A program made the translations under genes and the position numbers. Of a DNA stretch of 64,000 bases, positions 39,801 to 49,500 are shown one piece after another (the stretch's first letter is position 1; every line of letters begins with the position of its first letter). The stretch comes from Certhia americana. Its lineage: Eukaryota > Chordata > Aves > Passeriformes > Certhiidae. The stretch spans positions 14,167,129 through 14,231,128 of the forward strand of contig CM031869.1 of assembly GCA_018697195.1 (NCBI GenBank), written 5' to 3'. The notes beneath the pieces were generated by a model. It ran no database searches and was not told where the DNA came from. It saw nothing but the letters and a program-made list of their open reading frames with translations.

Positions 39801-42800
39801 AGAAGAATGTCAAACTGTACTTTAAATTTTAAAATACTCTAAATAAAATGGGAGGATATCAATTTCTATTTGAAAGCACCAGCACAGTGAACCTTGCTGC
39901 CAGGATGCAGTGTGACTTTCAGTTGCTGCCAAAGCAGGAGACCTCTTCCATTCCCCAACTGCACGTTCCTACCCCTCCTCACAGACACCCCAAGCTTATG
40001 CCAGCAGGTCCTGTCAGCCAAACTGGCAGGAAATGAGTCACTTTTGTTTGGCAAGATGAGATTTATGAAGTTTTATCTTTCTGAATTGGCTACCACATGT
40101 TCTGATAGGTTCCAGTGGCAGGACAAGGGCAGTGGTGGGTCCATGCACGGAGGATTGTGGAAAGGTGCAGCTGCCTGCCCAGGTCAGGGAGCTCAGCCTA
40201 CTGTGAAACCTTTACCTACATGTTTGGCTTTTTACAGAGGTGTCTCACTGTAGGTCGATTTCAAAGCAATTCTTTTGAAAGATTTTTAAAACCAATGGTA
40301 GATGCATTACTTCTATCTCCACCCAAAATAGTTTTCCAGTTTCAACAGGTAGGAATCACATGGTATCAGGACTTCATTAATTAACGGGATTTAAGTCTGA
40401 ACACCTTCCAAAACCATGGCAGGAAGAACAGTTGGAGATGTTTTCTTGCTGTTTGCAGCACTCCTGCATTAGTTACTGCAGGACTCTCCCTGTCCTTTTT
40501 CTGCAGGATGCAAGTGTGGTGCTTGTGGCAAAGAAAGGATTTCTCAACGTGCCCAGCAGACAGGAGAACAGAACAGAGGGTAGGACTGACTCCTCACTTT
40601 GACTGCACATTGCACCACTCTGTAACAAAACAGAAAAAATTCCAAAGGATTTTGCTCTTTCCCAACCTCCATCATTATACAGAAATACCTTTTTTTTTTT
40701 GTTTGTTTTCTCTAAATGGCAGTAATCTCCTCAACAGCCACAGGCAAGCAGGTGCCCAGGGTCCCCACCTCACAACCTGCCTGATATGCCACAGCAGGGC
40801 CAGCTGTGGGAATGCTGCTGCCTCCTCTTGTCACTGACAATCCCAGACTGTCACCCACCCCCAGCCTCTCCAGGACTGGAGTCAACAGGCCCCGGGCACG
40901 CTTGGCAGCCACATGTCAAACCCTGCCACACATTTTTCCTACAGCTCACGAGCCGTGGGCTGTGAACTGGCAGGTCCTTTATGCTCTGACTTAGATCCTG
41001 TCATTCCTGGTTGTGCTGGCAGTGGTGGGAGCAACAAGGAGTTTTCAGGTTCCATTTGAACATCAAATGATGAGTTTCCCATCACATCTTTCTGGTTTAT
41101 GCATCTTCCTAGGGCTATAAGAATTGATGTCACTTCCCTGATGTAACTTACAGCTCCTAATGAGGCATTTCATTTTACACACTCCCTGTGAAAAATGCAT
41201 TTGCTGTGCTAGAACTCTGATTTCTGCATGATGTTCAGAACTGCATTTTACCTGTGACAGCATTTTTAATAACTGTTTTTATTTACATTATATCCTTTTA
41301 CTTAAAAAGACAGTTGGAACATGATGCCTACTCCATGCTGAAGGCTCACATGTGATGCTTTCAAAGTAGGGTGTTTGCACTGACCAAGATAAGCAGCCAG
41401 GGACTTGTAAAACTGTCAAACTCTCCAAGAGCTAAGATGGATCATAAATAAGTGGAAATGTTTATTCTGTTTTCCCTTGTGCAATGCAAAATATCAAAGC
41501 TTAATTATACTTTACTAACCCACTTGAGGAAGAGGGGGGAAAAAAAAGATTATAGCTTGGAATTTAGCCAGGATAATTTAGGCTCCATGCAGATAATGAA
41601 CATAAATGTCTGGAAAATGAAGAGGCCAAGATATTTGTCCTTTCATTCCTACTTTACTATCATGCTGGTGTTTTGGAACTGCAGCCAACTCTTCAGTTAT
41701 CACAGCTGGGAACTGCAATGTATCCCAGAACTTGGTGGCAACCTTAATTGCATCTTTATCCAGCTCCTTGGCATCAGCTCCCAAGCTGATTACCAGGACT
41801 CCCAAGCTGATTGTAAGGTCTTTACTCGGGTCCTTGTCATTTGCCCTCCCCACTGGTTCCTGGGACCCAGACAAGTTTAAAGGCATTTTCTTTGCAGACC
41901 GCATTAACTAGTTTGTCAGTGCTGGCTGATCTTTTAATTGCTTCTAAGTACATTAGGGAAGGTAGTGTTTGCTCTGCAGGAATTTCAGAGGGCTCAAGGA
42001 AAGGAGGTTCACATTAACTTTAGGAGAAATGAGAGTGTAACTTTCTAATTTCCAATCCACACTGGAAAGTCCTTATCCAAGTAAGTGGGGTGAGAGAGGG
42101 GATTTATCTCCCTGCAATGTAATCCCAGATATGCTGCTTCACTGTGCTTCAGCCCTGCTGGCTGTGAAGCAGGAACAGATCCCACATTTCTCTGACGCAG
42201 AAGCTCCTTATGGATGTTTTTCCACAGGACCCTTGTACATGATTGAGAAACACTTGATGCAAGATTCCTGGGAGAAATTGTAGCAGGGAGGGTTCTGCTC
42301 GCTGCCCCTAGAGCCAAGATCAATAAACCTACAGCACAGAAGTAACAAACCCCAAAACAAGTGAACTGTCTGTGCTCTTTCACTGCGTAGCACTAAGCCT
42401 TCTTTAATGATATTACAGGAACACCACAGTGTGTGATACAGCTTCAACAGCTTCAACCAACGTGTAAGAAACTGTTTAACACAACAGAGTTACAGCCCAG
42501 TAAGTAGCTGTAACTAAAAGCAAGCTGGATTATTGGCCCTGCTAAGGCTGTGCTGTGCTGAACCTGCTGAGCTCAGGGCAGTGGACAGTCTTTTCCTGGG
42601 TCACTCTACCCTGATGGAACTTGTTGATATTAGAAGACATCCAACAAAGTCAGACAATGTACCTGGAACCTTCCAAGCGCATCCAACAAGTCAGCAAAAG
42701 CAGCAGCTACCAGACAAGCATGATCCAAAGTGTTGACAGCTGGAGAGCTGCTGTCACATTAATACAGCAGTGGGAGGAAAGAGCAGCACCCACCTGGATC

Positions 42801-43116
42801 CTCACCTGGGGATGTCACCTGCCATAGCATGGACCTGGAGCCTCAGCTGGGGATGTCACCTGCCACAGCACCCATTGGATCCTCACCTGGGGATGTCCCC
42901 TGTCACAGCACCCACTGGATCCTCACCTGGGGATGTTCCCTGTCNNNNNNNNNNCCCTGTCACAGCACCCACTGGATCCTCACCTGGGGATGTTCCCTGT
43001 CACAGCACCCACTGGATCCTCACCTGGGCATGTCCCCTGCCACAGCACCCACTGGATCCTCACCTGGGCATGTCACCTGTCACAGCACGCACTGGATCCT
43101 CACCTGGGGATGTCAT
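24844..43116 (-). CDS. DLC1/STARD13/STARD8-family RhoGAP, START domain not found
   Basis: Predicted Rho GTPase-activating protein acting at focal adhesions. Ten minus-strand exons join in phase to 815 codons: 43104-43116, 36832-36903, 35278-35359, 34077-34140, 31548-32899, 31018-31188, 30156-30315, 28612-28810, 26701-26917, 24871-24985. Residues 5-70 form a SAM domain (EACDWLRAAGFPQYAQLFE). Residues 78-527 are disordered and Ser-rich, with a polybasic patch (about 211-228), KPGTFP (356), SVYDNMP (about 414) and an LD-like helix (435-457). RhoGAP spans about 604-812, with arginine finger Arg643 in GLFRKSG and NIAVCLAPSLFHLN. DLC1 and STARD13 continue about 270 residues into a START domain; here reading on past the last exon gives eight codons and TAA (24844-24846). 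All exons are open and GT-AG bounded, so the RhoGAP part looks functional. The exact paralogue is uncertain. Confidence 0.9.
24871..24985 (-). CDS. RhoGAP gene exon 10, end of RhoGAP domain
   Basis: The acceptor is tctcccag. Encodes QRKCSLGKPDQRELNENLAA, then TQGLAHMIMECNRLFQ. The possible donor after CAG is gtacat, which is poor. Reading on gives VHHSLSPS and TAA at 24844-24846, a faint echo of the VP-E/H residues that follow in paralogues. So this may be the terminal exon. Confidence 0.9.
26701..26917 (-). CDS. RhoGAP gene exon 9
   Basis: The acceptor is gttttcag and the donor gtattg. Encodes VPKDQQFQAVQAAILLLPKE, ENREALKILLFFLRDVV, and EENQMTPTNIAVCLAPSLF, whose Asn stabilises the GTPase active site in RhoGAPs. 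Confidence 0.97.
28612..28810 (-). CDS. RhoGAP gene exon 8, arginine-finger exon
   Basis: The acceptor is cccacag and the donor gtaggt. Encodes VGLFRKSGVKSRILSLREMN, CYEGQSAFDVADMVKQYFRD and LPEPIFTSRLCESFLHIYQ. Arg in GLFRKSG is the catalytic arginine finger (residue 643). CYEGQSA resembles STARD8 most. Confidence 0.97.
30156..30315 (-). CDS. RhoGAP gene exon 7, start of RhoGAP domain
   Basis: The acceptor is tcccag and the donor gtatga. Encodes IPKFIKKPKASDYKDKNVFG, then VPLLLNMQRTSHPLP and YLRSHFLDQ. Confidence 0.96.
31018..31188 (-). CDS. RhoGAP gene exon 6, linker before RhoGAP
   Basis: The acceptor is cctgtag and the donor gtaagt. Encodes AQLARTQKLALLKLTALMDR and SSKQGWNW, matching the LLRLTA.MEK...GW.W block before the DLC RhoGAP domain. 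Confidence 0.94.
31548..32899 (-). CDS. RhoGAP gene exon 5, long disordered region (1352 nt)
   Basis: The acceptor is cttctaag and the donor gtcagc. It starts SDDSEDDEPCAISDRWAYE, as DLC proteins do after the SAM domain. It then carries Ser-rich tracts, KSPSKKRKSLLKKMEK, GHKPGTFP, NWRTGSF, RLSVYDNMPS (a tensin-SH2-type site in DLC1) and FSELNSVIADVNGLKKLVDQ, an amphipathic LD-like helix. This single large exon is characteristic of the family and is fully open. Confidence 0.96.
34077..34140 (-). CDS. RhoGAP gene exon 4, end of SAM domain
   Basis: The acceptor is accctag and the donor gtatgt. Encodes RLNTLNKYASMKVEISRDRK, close to the RLNTLNKCA..MKLE block of DLC1 and STARD13. Confidence 0.95.
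35278..35359 (-). CDS. RhoGAP gene exon 3, SAM domain part 2
   Basis: The acceptor is ttcacag and the donor gtaaac. Encodes MQFPIDVKTVRRDHEFLDGD and AIESLF, the central SAM helices. Confidence 0.95.
36832..36903 (-). CDS. RhoGAP gene exon 2, SAM domain part 1
   Basis: The acceptor is cattgcag and the donor gtatga. Encodes LEAREACDWLRAAGFPQYA, then QLFE: the first SAM helices of the DLC family. Confidence 0.95.
36904..43103 (-). other. RhoGAP gene proposed intron 1 (6.2 kb)
   Basis: It begins (minus strand) in the 40-bp minisatellite and contains one CR1 tail at about 38862. Nothing else is recognisable. The ATG-plus-donor at 37055-37079 cannot be the first exon, because joining it to exon 2 creates a stop codon. 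Confidence 0.55.
38862..38996 (+). mobile_element. CR1 LINE 3'-region fragment, forward orientation
   Basis: AGGAAGGAATTCCTTCCTG, GTGAGGGTGGGGAGGCCCTG, GCACAGGCTGCCCAGAGAAG and TTGGAGCAACCTCGTCTAG follow the CR1 3' region in order. The copy stops just before the terminal part. Confidence 0.92.
42787..43110. repeat. 40-bp minisatellite carrying the exon 1 splice donor
   Basis: About eight visible 40-bp units (core ACTGGATCCTCACCTGGG) with a 10-N gap at 42945-42954. On the minus strand each unit reads CCCAG|GTGAGGATCC, a consensus 5' splice site. The unit nearest the CpG island contains the proposed exon 1 donor. One unit (about 42841) has lost the GT. Real copy number is unknown because of the gap. 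Confidence 0.95.
43104..43116 (-). CDS. Proposed first coding exon of the RhoGAP gene (13 nt)
   Basis: On the minus strand ATGACATCCCCAG meets the donor GTGAGG at the edge of a CpG island. It ends one base into a codon, and joining it to exon 2, which starts AA CTT GAA, gives MTSPELEAREACDWL, a natural DLC-family N-terminus. The base at -3 is C, so the start context is only fair. An alternative first exon elsewhere cannot be excluded. Confidence 0.65.
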
Positions 43117-43345
43117 CTGCCGCTGCCCCTCTCCCGTCCGGCCGCCGCAGCCGCTCTGCTCTGCTGGCACCGCCTTTCCCCAGCCGAGCCCAGCCCCGCT
43201 GTCCGCCCGGCCCGGGACAGCCCCGCCCGGCCCCGCCCGTGCCGCACAAGGGCTGTCCCACTGTCCCAGGTCCCTGCCCCTCCCTGCCGGGTGTCCCTGC
43301 CCATCCCTGGCTCTTCAGACCCGCTGTCCCGCACCAGTGTCCCGC
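43111..43345 (-). promoter_or_regulatory. CpG island, probable RhoGAP gene promoter and 5' UTR
   Basis: A short CpG-dense block with GGGCGGGGC-type GC boxes, sharply bounded by AT-rich DNA above about 43360 and by the minisatellite below. Its position just upstream of the minus-strand ATG makes it the likely promoter; a plus-strand role is possible. Confidence 0.65.
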
Positions 43346-43448
43346 ACTCGTTCAGATGAAGGCAACCCCTCTGGTTCCCTTGCTGGCTTTCCTCCATGTT
43401 TTAAAATTTTGCCAATGTCATACATCAAAGTTTTACAAAATCAGCTAC

Positions 43449-43530
43449 TTTTTTTTGTCTTTTTTTTTTTTTTCCAAGTACCAAAAACTTTTCTAAATCT
43501 ACCCTGCTAACAAAAAAAAAAAAAAAAAAA
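43449..43530. repeat. Poly(T) and poly(A) tracts
   Basis: T runs at 43449-43456 and 43460-43473 and a 19-base A run at 43512-43530 sit just outside the CpG island. They could be nucleosome-excluding tracts or a retroelement tail; no flanking duplication is evident. Confidence 0.85.
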
Positions 43531-46500
43531 GGACCAAGGCTGCACGCCGCAAAGGAGATGCTGTGCCAGCAGCATAGGAGAACAGAGATGGGATGGGATT
43601 CATCCCTAAAACCTCTCATCTCCACTACCGAGTGTTACCCAGCCTCATGATGTTTTGTAGTGAGGTCCCTCACCACAATGGTTTTCATGGACCAGAAAAT
43701 TTTATTTTGCTTATATGGACTTAGTCTAGACTAAAAAGGGTTTGTGGTCTGAAAAGCTCACATGCAGTTGAGCAATGAATCTGGGTGCTAAAATCATATT
43801 ACCATGTTTTTCAACCTCTGCAATAGACTCAACTTCTTGGAGTTTGCTGTAGTTCATTGCTGCTATGATTTGACTTTCTGCTTTTAATGATGGGTACAAA
43901 ATCTAATAAAATAACACGATAGGTCTTTGCAACCTGAATAATGATCAACAAGTACAGAGTGGCACGTAGGCTGGTCTCAGAAGAACCTATCAAAAGTTTA
44001 AAATTATTTCACTAGAAGTTAACTTTAAATCCCTAATAATTTTATATCTGCAGGACTGTCAGGCATTACAGTTCAGCAGGGCAGATGGAAGGGTGGGATG
44101 CTGTGTTAATTTACAGAGATGGAAAGATAACTCAGATGCTGTGAACCACTCCAGGAAGCCAGACCAGACTCTAAATTTCTGTAGAACAACTTCTTGCAGT
44201 GTTCAGGCTTTTAGAGTTTGAAGCCTAAAATACAGCAGGAAAAATAAGAACTTAAATGAAATGGATAAACAAATTTTTTTTAAATTAAAATAAGGATTCT
44301 TATAGATGAAGAAATCTTCTTTTTCCCAATCTCATTTAGGAACATTATACCCTAATGAAGTTATAATTTATGGGTGTGTTTCATTATCACTAGCTTTCTG
44401 TGTAACAACCAATGCAAAATTTGCACAGACCTATTTTTTATTTTTGTGCAATTGCTTCCTAAATGGACAATTTGTATGGCATAATGAAAAAGATGTTTGA
44501 TATTGGCACTGGGTGACACAATACAAAAGAAATTAGGGTAGTGTGATATATGGCATTAGCTACGATTACCTAAGAAAATGCTTTCTCTCAGACCCACCCA
44601 AAGCCATATAAAAAGTACACACCCTGCTCTGATTAAATTTGCAGCTATGTGCTTGGATTAGGGAGACAGAATGTATCATTTAAATGTGGGGATAACATCA
44701 GTAGACTGCTCTCATCCCATAGAAATGCTCCAACCAGAGCGTGCAGTTGCTCTTTCCCACCCATTTTCCTTTGGACATTTCCCATGAGATGACAGTGCAC
44801 AACCCTAAAATGCTCTTTCCCTAAAATTTTCTTTTTCATTAACAAACTACCATCAGGCTCCCTAGTGTTGTGTGGGTTACCAGTCATGAAAAGACCCACA
44901 TAAAATCTTAGGGGTGAGCTCCTTCAGTACAACACAGCATTCAGTGAAGAATTTCTGAAGGGTTTCCAGGAAGGAATCACATTCCTCCCTTTTGATCATT
45001 TTATGTATCCTATAGGACAATGAACCCAGGGAATCCTGGCATCTGACTTTCACTAGAGGCGGTCCAGCCCACACACAGGAAGCTTACACGCTGGAGTAAA
45101 AGGGGTCTGGAATAAGGATGTCTCAGCTTCAGAAGGGACATTTGGGTATTTTCACAGCCTGTCAAACCCTCCACATTGAGCTGCCTGGCTGACAACTTAT
45201 GGGACTGCTGCTGGAGGTTCCCAAGCCAGAGGGAAAGACAAGAAAACCTTTCCTGCTCACCTGGGCTTTTCAATTCCCAGCTCTGCAGCTTACCAAGGAC
45301 CACACAACAACATTACTAGAGCCCCAAAGCTTATGCCACTGTTTGGGACTGACGCTTGAAAAACAGGATCATTTTCCCCTGATGGTCATTGTTGCTTGAT
45401 TTGCTATTTTCTGGAACCACTTACCCTCTCTGAAGGTTCCCCAGAACCTTTCTGATGGGCTCCAAGCTTTGACCAAACCCTTGATAGTAGTCAGCACATT
45501 CAGGGATTCTGCCCACAGCAGCTCCAATCCAATCACATTCCACCTCACTCATATGTGGTGGAAACAATCCTAGAGTGGGTCATTTTACACGACTTCACAA
45601 ATGCATGACCAAAATTAATTGTTTTTAGAAATGAGCCTGCTGCTGCTAAATCCCTCACTCATGCTTAACCAAAACTCTGCAGACCCCCCAAGTCACCAAA
45701 GTTGTTTCAGACAGCCACTGTGCCAAGCAATGGAGTCACTTCCCATTAAAGCCAAGCTCCCTGAATATTTTAATCCCTGGAATATTTCCCATACATTTAC
45801 AAGAGATCCTCTCACTTCTTTCTTCTCCTGTTTCCCTTTTACCATCTCCCTCAACACTTTTCATGAACCAAAGCTGAGTGACATTTCATATCTACCTTTC
45901 TCTTGGTAAGATCCCAAAGTAATTGTTTTCTATTTTCTTCTCTGATCATCTTGAGTTAACATAGGAGATCAAGGAACCTAACTCCAGCTGTGTACCAAGA
46001 AAGGCATCAAGAAAAATATTTCTATGGAAACAAGTTGTTCAGAGAGAAGCCAAATGATTAATTAACAAGTTAGACCAATTGGGAGGAAAAATGCAGAACA
46101 AAATACAGGTGATACATTGAGACAGTTAAAAGAGAGGGATATTAAAAGTGCTGGGAAATAACTGTCAGTTAGAAAGAAGAAAATTAATAAGCTCACTATA
46201 AAAAAGGATTTAAAATTGAAATAATTAGATGAAATTAAGGGGAAAAAAAAGATAGGTTAACAAAACAAAAAATTCCTGAGAAGGAAATCCATTGGTTGAA
46301 AAGTATTTTTCCAGGGACAAAGACTGAAACTTTATCATCTATGATACAAGAAAAGTTAGACAAACTGCACATACATGTGTTGCAAGGAGAAAGATGTACA
46401 AGCAGAAACACAGACTGTGTCACTATTTTTCCTCTCTTGTGACAAGAGTAAGCTGAATAAAGTTTTTAACGTCTTTTAAAAAGAGGAAAATAATATTGTT

Positions 46501-49500
46501 AAATATAAATTTTTGGATATGCTGAAGTGCTGTTGAGGTGAAGTCAAAACATAAACCCATCATATAATAGAAGCAGCATCTTATTACCACTCTGGTCTTC
46601 CTCTGGTCAGAAAGCAGCTGTGTGACAACAGAAGTATGAGAAAATAAGCATATTCAGTGGCCCCCTGAAATTAACAGCAGTTTTTTTCCCTGAAAGTCAA
46701 GATAAAATGGTTTGGGTCCAAGTCATTCAAGAAGCTCGTGGATTACAGGAAGCCCATTCTCTTGGTTTGTCCCTCTGTAGTCATTCAAAACAATTTAGAC
46801 CTAATTTTCCAGGCTTCACCATCAAAATCTTAAAACATGATTAAAAACTTCCAGATGGTTTTCATGTTATTTTCTCCACTTTCGAATGAACTTTGCTTGG
46901 CTGCTTTCACTGAGACATTCCAGTGAAACCTGCAGCAGATAAGGCATTATCTCATTTCCAAGCTTACTTTCACAGAGCTGAACTCTAGAAAATGCTGCTG
47001 TGGATTTTGGTCCCTAGCCGGATCAGGTAATCATTAATTCTAATTTTTATATCTTCCTTTCTAAATTCAGCCTTCAGTTAAAACACATAAACACATAACA
47101 ACACAAAATGGTAGGGAATTACCCATACCCTACCCTCACTTACCTCTTCTGGAAATCCCTGCAAAATAAAACCTGGTGAGAATTCCCCTTCTAATACCAG
47201 ATAATAGAACTAAAATTCAAAGACAAATCCCTTTTAAAAATGGAAATGTAAATTTTGTTATTTATATAAACTTTGTTATTCCTGTATCCCTGAGAAGTTG
47301 GTCCCTTTGTATGGCTGTTAACCTGCTCCTATGATAATTACAACTACTCCATGTTGTTATGAAAGGAAATATTGTGGAATTGTTGCTCCTGGAGAACAAC
47401 ACAATTTTGCCTCAGCCAGCAGGTGACAATTGATTTGCTCTTCCCTCCTTTAAATTTTGATGCCCCAATTTCCATTAAATTTGTGTAATCTCTTTCTCAT
47501 TAGAGCAAGTCAAATCTCAAGCTGGAATTTAGCTTTTGCCTTCTGTTGTTAAAAGTTAAGCAATTTTTAGAGAGGAAAACACTATGCTATCATGATGAAT
47601 TTCAGGGATTTTCTCAGGAACTTTTAGGGTTAGACTAAACAAATTGAGGAATTCTTTCAGAACTATTGAAATTCCTAAAATGTGGGTGAGTGAACATAGG
47701 AACAAAAACCATAACTTCTTGTTTCATAGATTCACAGAGACCATTTAACATGAAAAAGCTTGGGAGAAATGCAGTGGGTGCATGGAGCTGGAAATCTGTG
47801 TCCAGTGTTCATGTCTAGGAACAGAGCATGGAGGAGTTTAACTAGTGCAGGGGACTGGGTACCCAGAGCAAAATCACAGCTCTGACCCCCTGCCAGCCAA
47901 GAGAAACGAGCAGAGTAAGCACTTTGATGCTCTCAATCACTTAACTTCTATCTCAAGAGCCACTTAAAAGCAAAGGTGACATTGAAGGCAGAGCCACTGA
48001 CACTTCTGAAGTCTCTACATGAAAGCTTTAACCTGCAGAGCCTTGGCCAGGGTTCTTGAGGAACAGAGCAAGGTCTGTGCTCATCACCAGAGCTTCCCGA
48101 GGAGGGAAAGCACCTGATCAATACTGCACCCTTGGAGGCTTCATTTCAGTTCTTTCTTCCAAAATGCAGTCAGTGCTTTGGGTAAATATAGCTGAATTGA
48201 AAGCAAAAAAGTTCAAGTTAAAGTCAGCATCTAACTGCTAAAAAATCCAGTTCTGCATAGGTTGCAGAAAAAAAGAAATTGTTGTTTGTAATCTCTTACA
48301 TTTCCTACTCCCAGTATTGTCTCTAAAAGGTTTTGCAATCTCTATAATTAAAATGCATTTCTAGAATCTTAACAGATCTTGAGCTTGGTTTATTTATGCT
48401 CTAGCAAGAGCAGGCCCTTCTTCATAGTGGAATGAATAAACTGCTGAAATGGTCCTGAGGATGCTTTTAGATTGCATCTACTTGGTTTTGGACCTGAGAT
48501 ATTTGGGAATAGGTGACTCTTTCCTCTGTGCACCTCACAGAAGCACTGTCAGTAAGGCTTGTTTTTTGAATCAAAGTATCATTTCAGAAATGACAAAATG
48601 TTTTTCCAAGCAAAGCAGTCCAGCTAGAATCTGCTACTCTCCAGAGAAAATTTTTGAGACTAATGCTCCTTAGAAGGAAACTCTTGAGGGTTTTCACGTG
48701 AGGAACAAATCCAAAAGAGTAAGTCCCCACATAACTAGCACGTGTCCCAGGCATCAGTGAACACAGTGATCTGCCTTGGATAGTGGTGGTCATTGCCAGA
48801 CATTACATGATGTGGGAAAGCCAGACAAACACATGGGAGCAGACAGAACATCACAAAATATATGACATTCCTCTATGTAATATGTGTGGAACCGTATGGA
48901 AAAGAAAAGTATCTTCTTTCAACTGCTCCCACAAAAGAAGACACAGATTTTATCTGGATTTGAGTCACAAAGGCTTGTTTCACAGCCCTCCGTCCACTGC
49001 CTGCTTGTGGTGACCTGGATGGGAGTTCCACACAACCCTCATTGCCACACAGATATTTTACACGGAGGGAGAAGTTAGGGACAGCTCACCTCTGTCTCAA
49101 CACAGACAGAATCTGCTGTCAGAGATGCCCTTTGTCTTCTGAAGGGGTGCTGTAGGCCAGGCACACCCAGGGGAGCTCCTTCCTGCTCACAGTGACTGTC
49201 AGCTCAGCAGCACATAAAGAGAACCAACTCACCAGCACATTTTGAGCTGTTCAAATAAATAAACCCAGACTGCCCACTCTATTTCTTACCAGTGGCATGA
49301 ATGGGTGATCCATTCTAGAAACGACACTTTGACACTTGAGCAATAAAACTCTTTGCATAAAATAACCCAAAGGAATCACTTCTGTGCTGTTGTGACCCTC
49401 TGACACGTGAGCAGCTGTGAAGCTGGTCACAAACCCATACTGAGCTGCTCCTCTCTCCAGCCAGCGCAGTGTGGGTTTGTGATTGCCTTGGCACAAACAG

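Noticed and set aside
42770..43510. Plus-strand open frames of up to 246 codons across the 40-bp repeats
   Set aside because: They are translated minisatellite plus 10 Ns. A 40-bp period is not a multiple of three, and the frames show no known domain.
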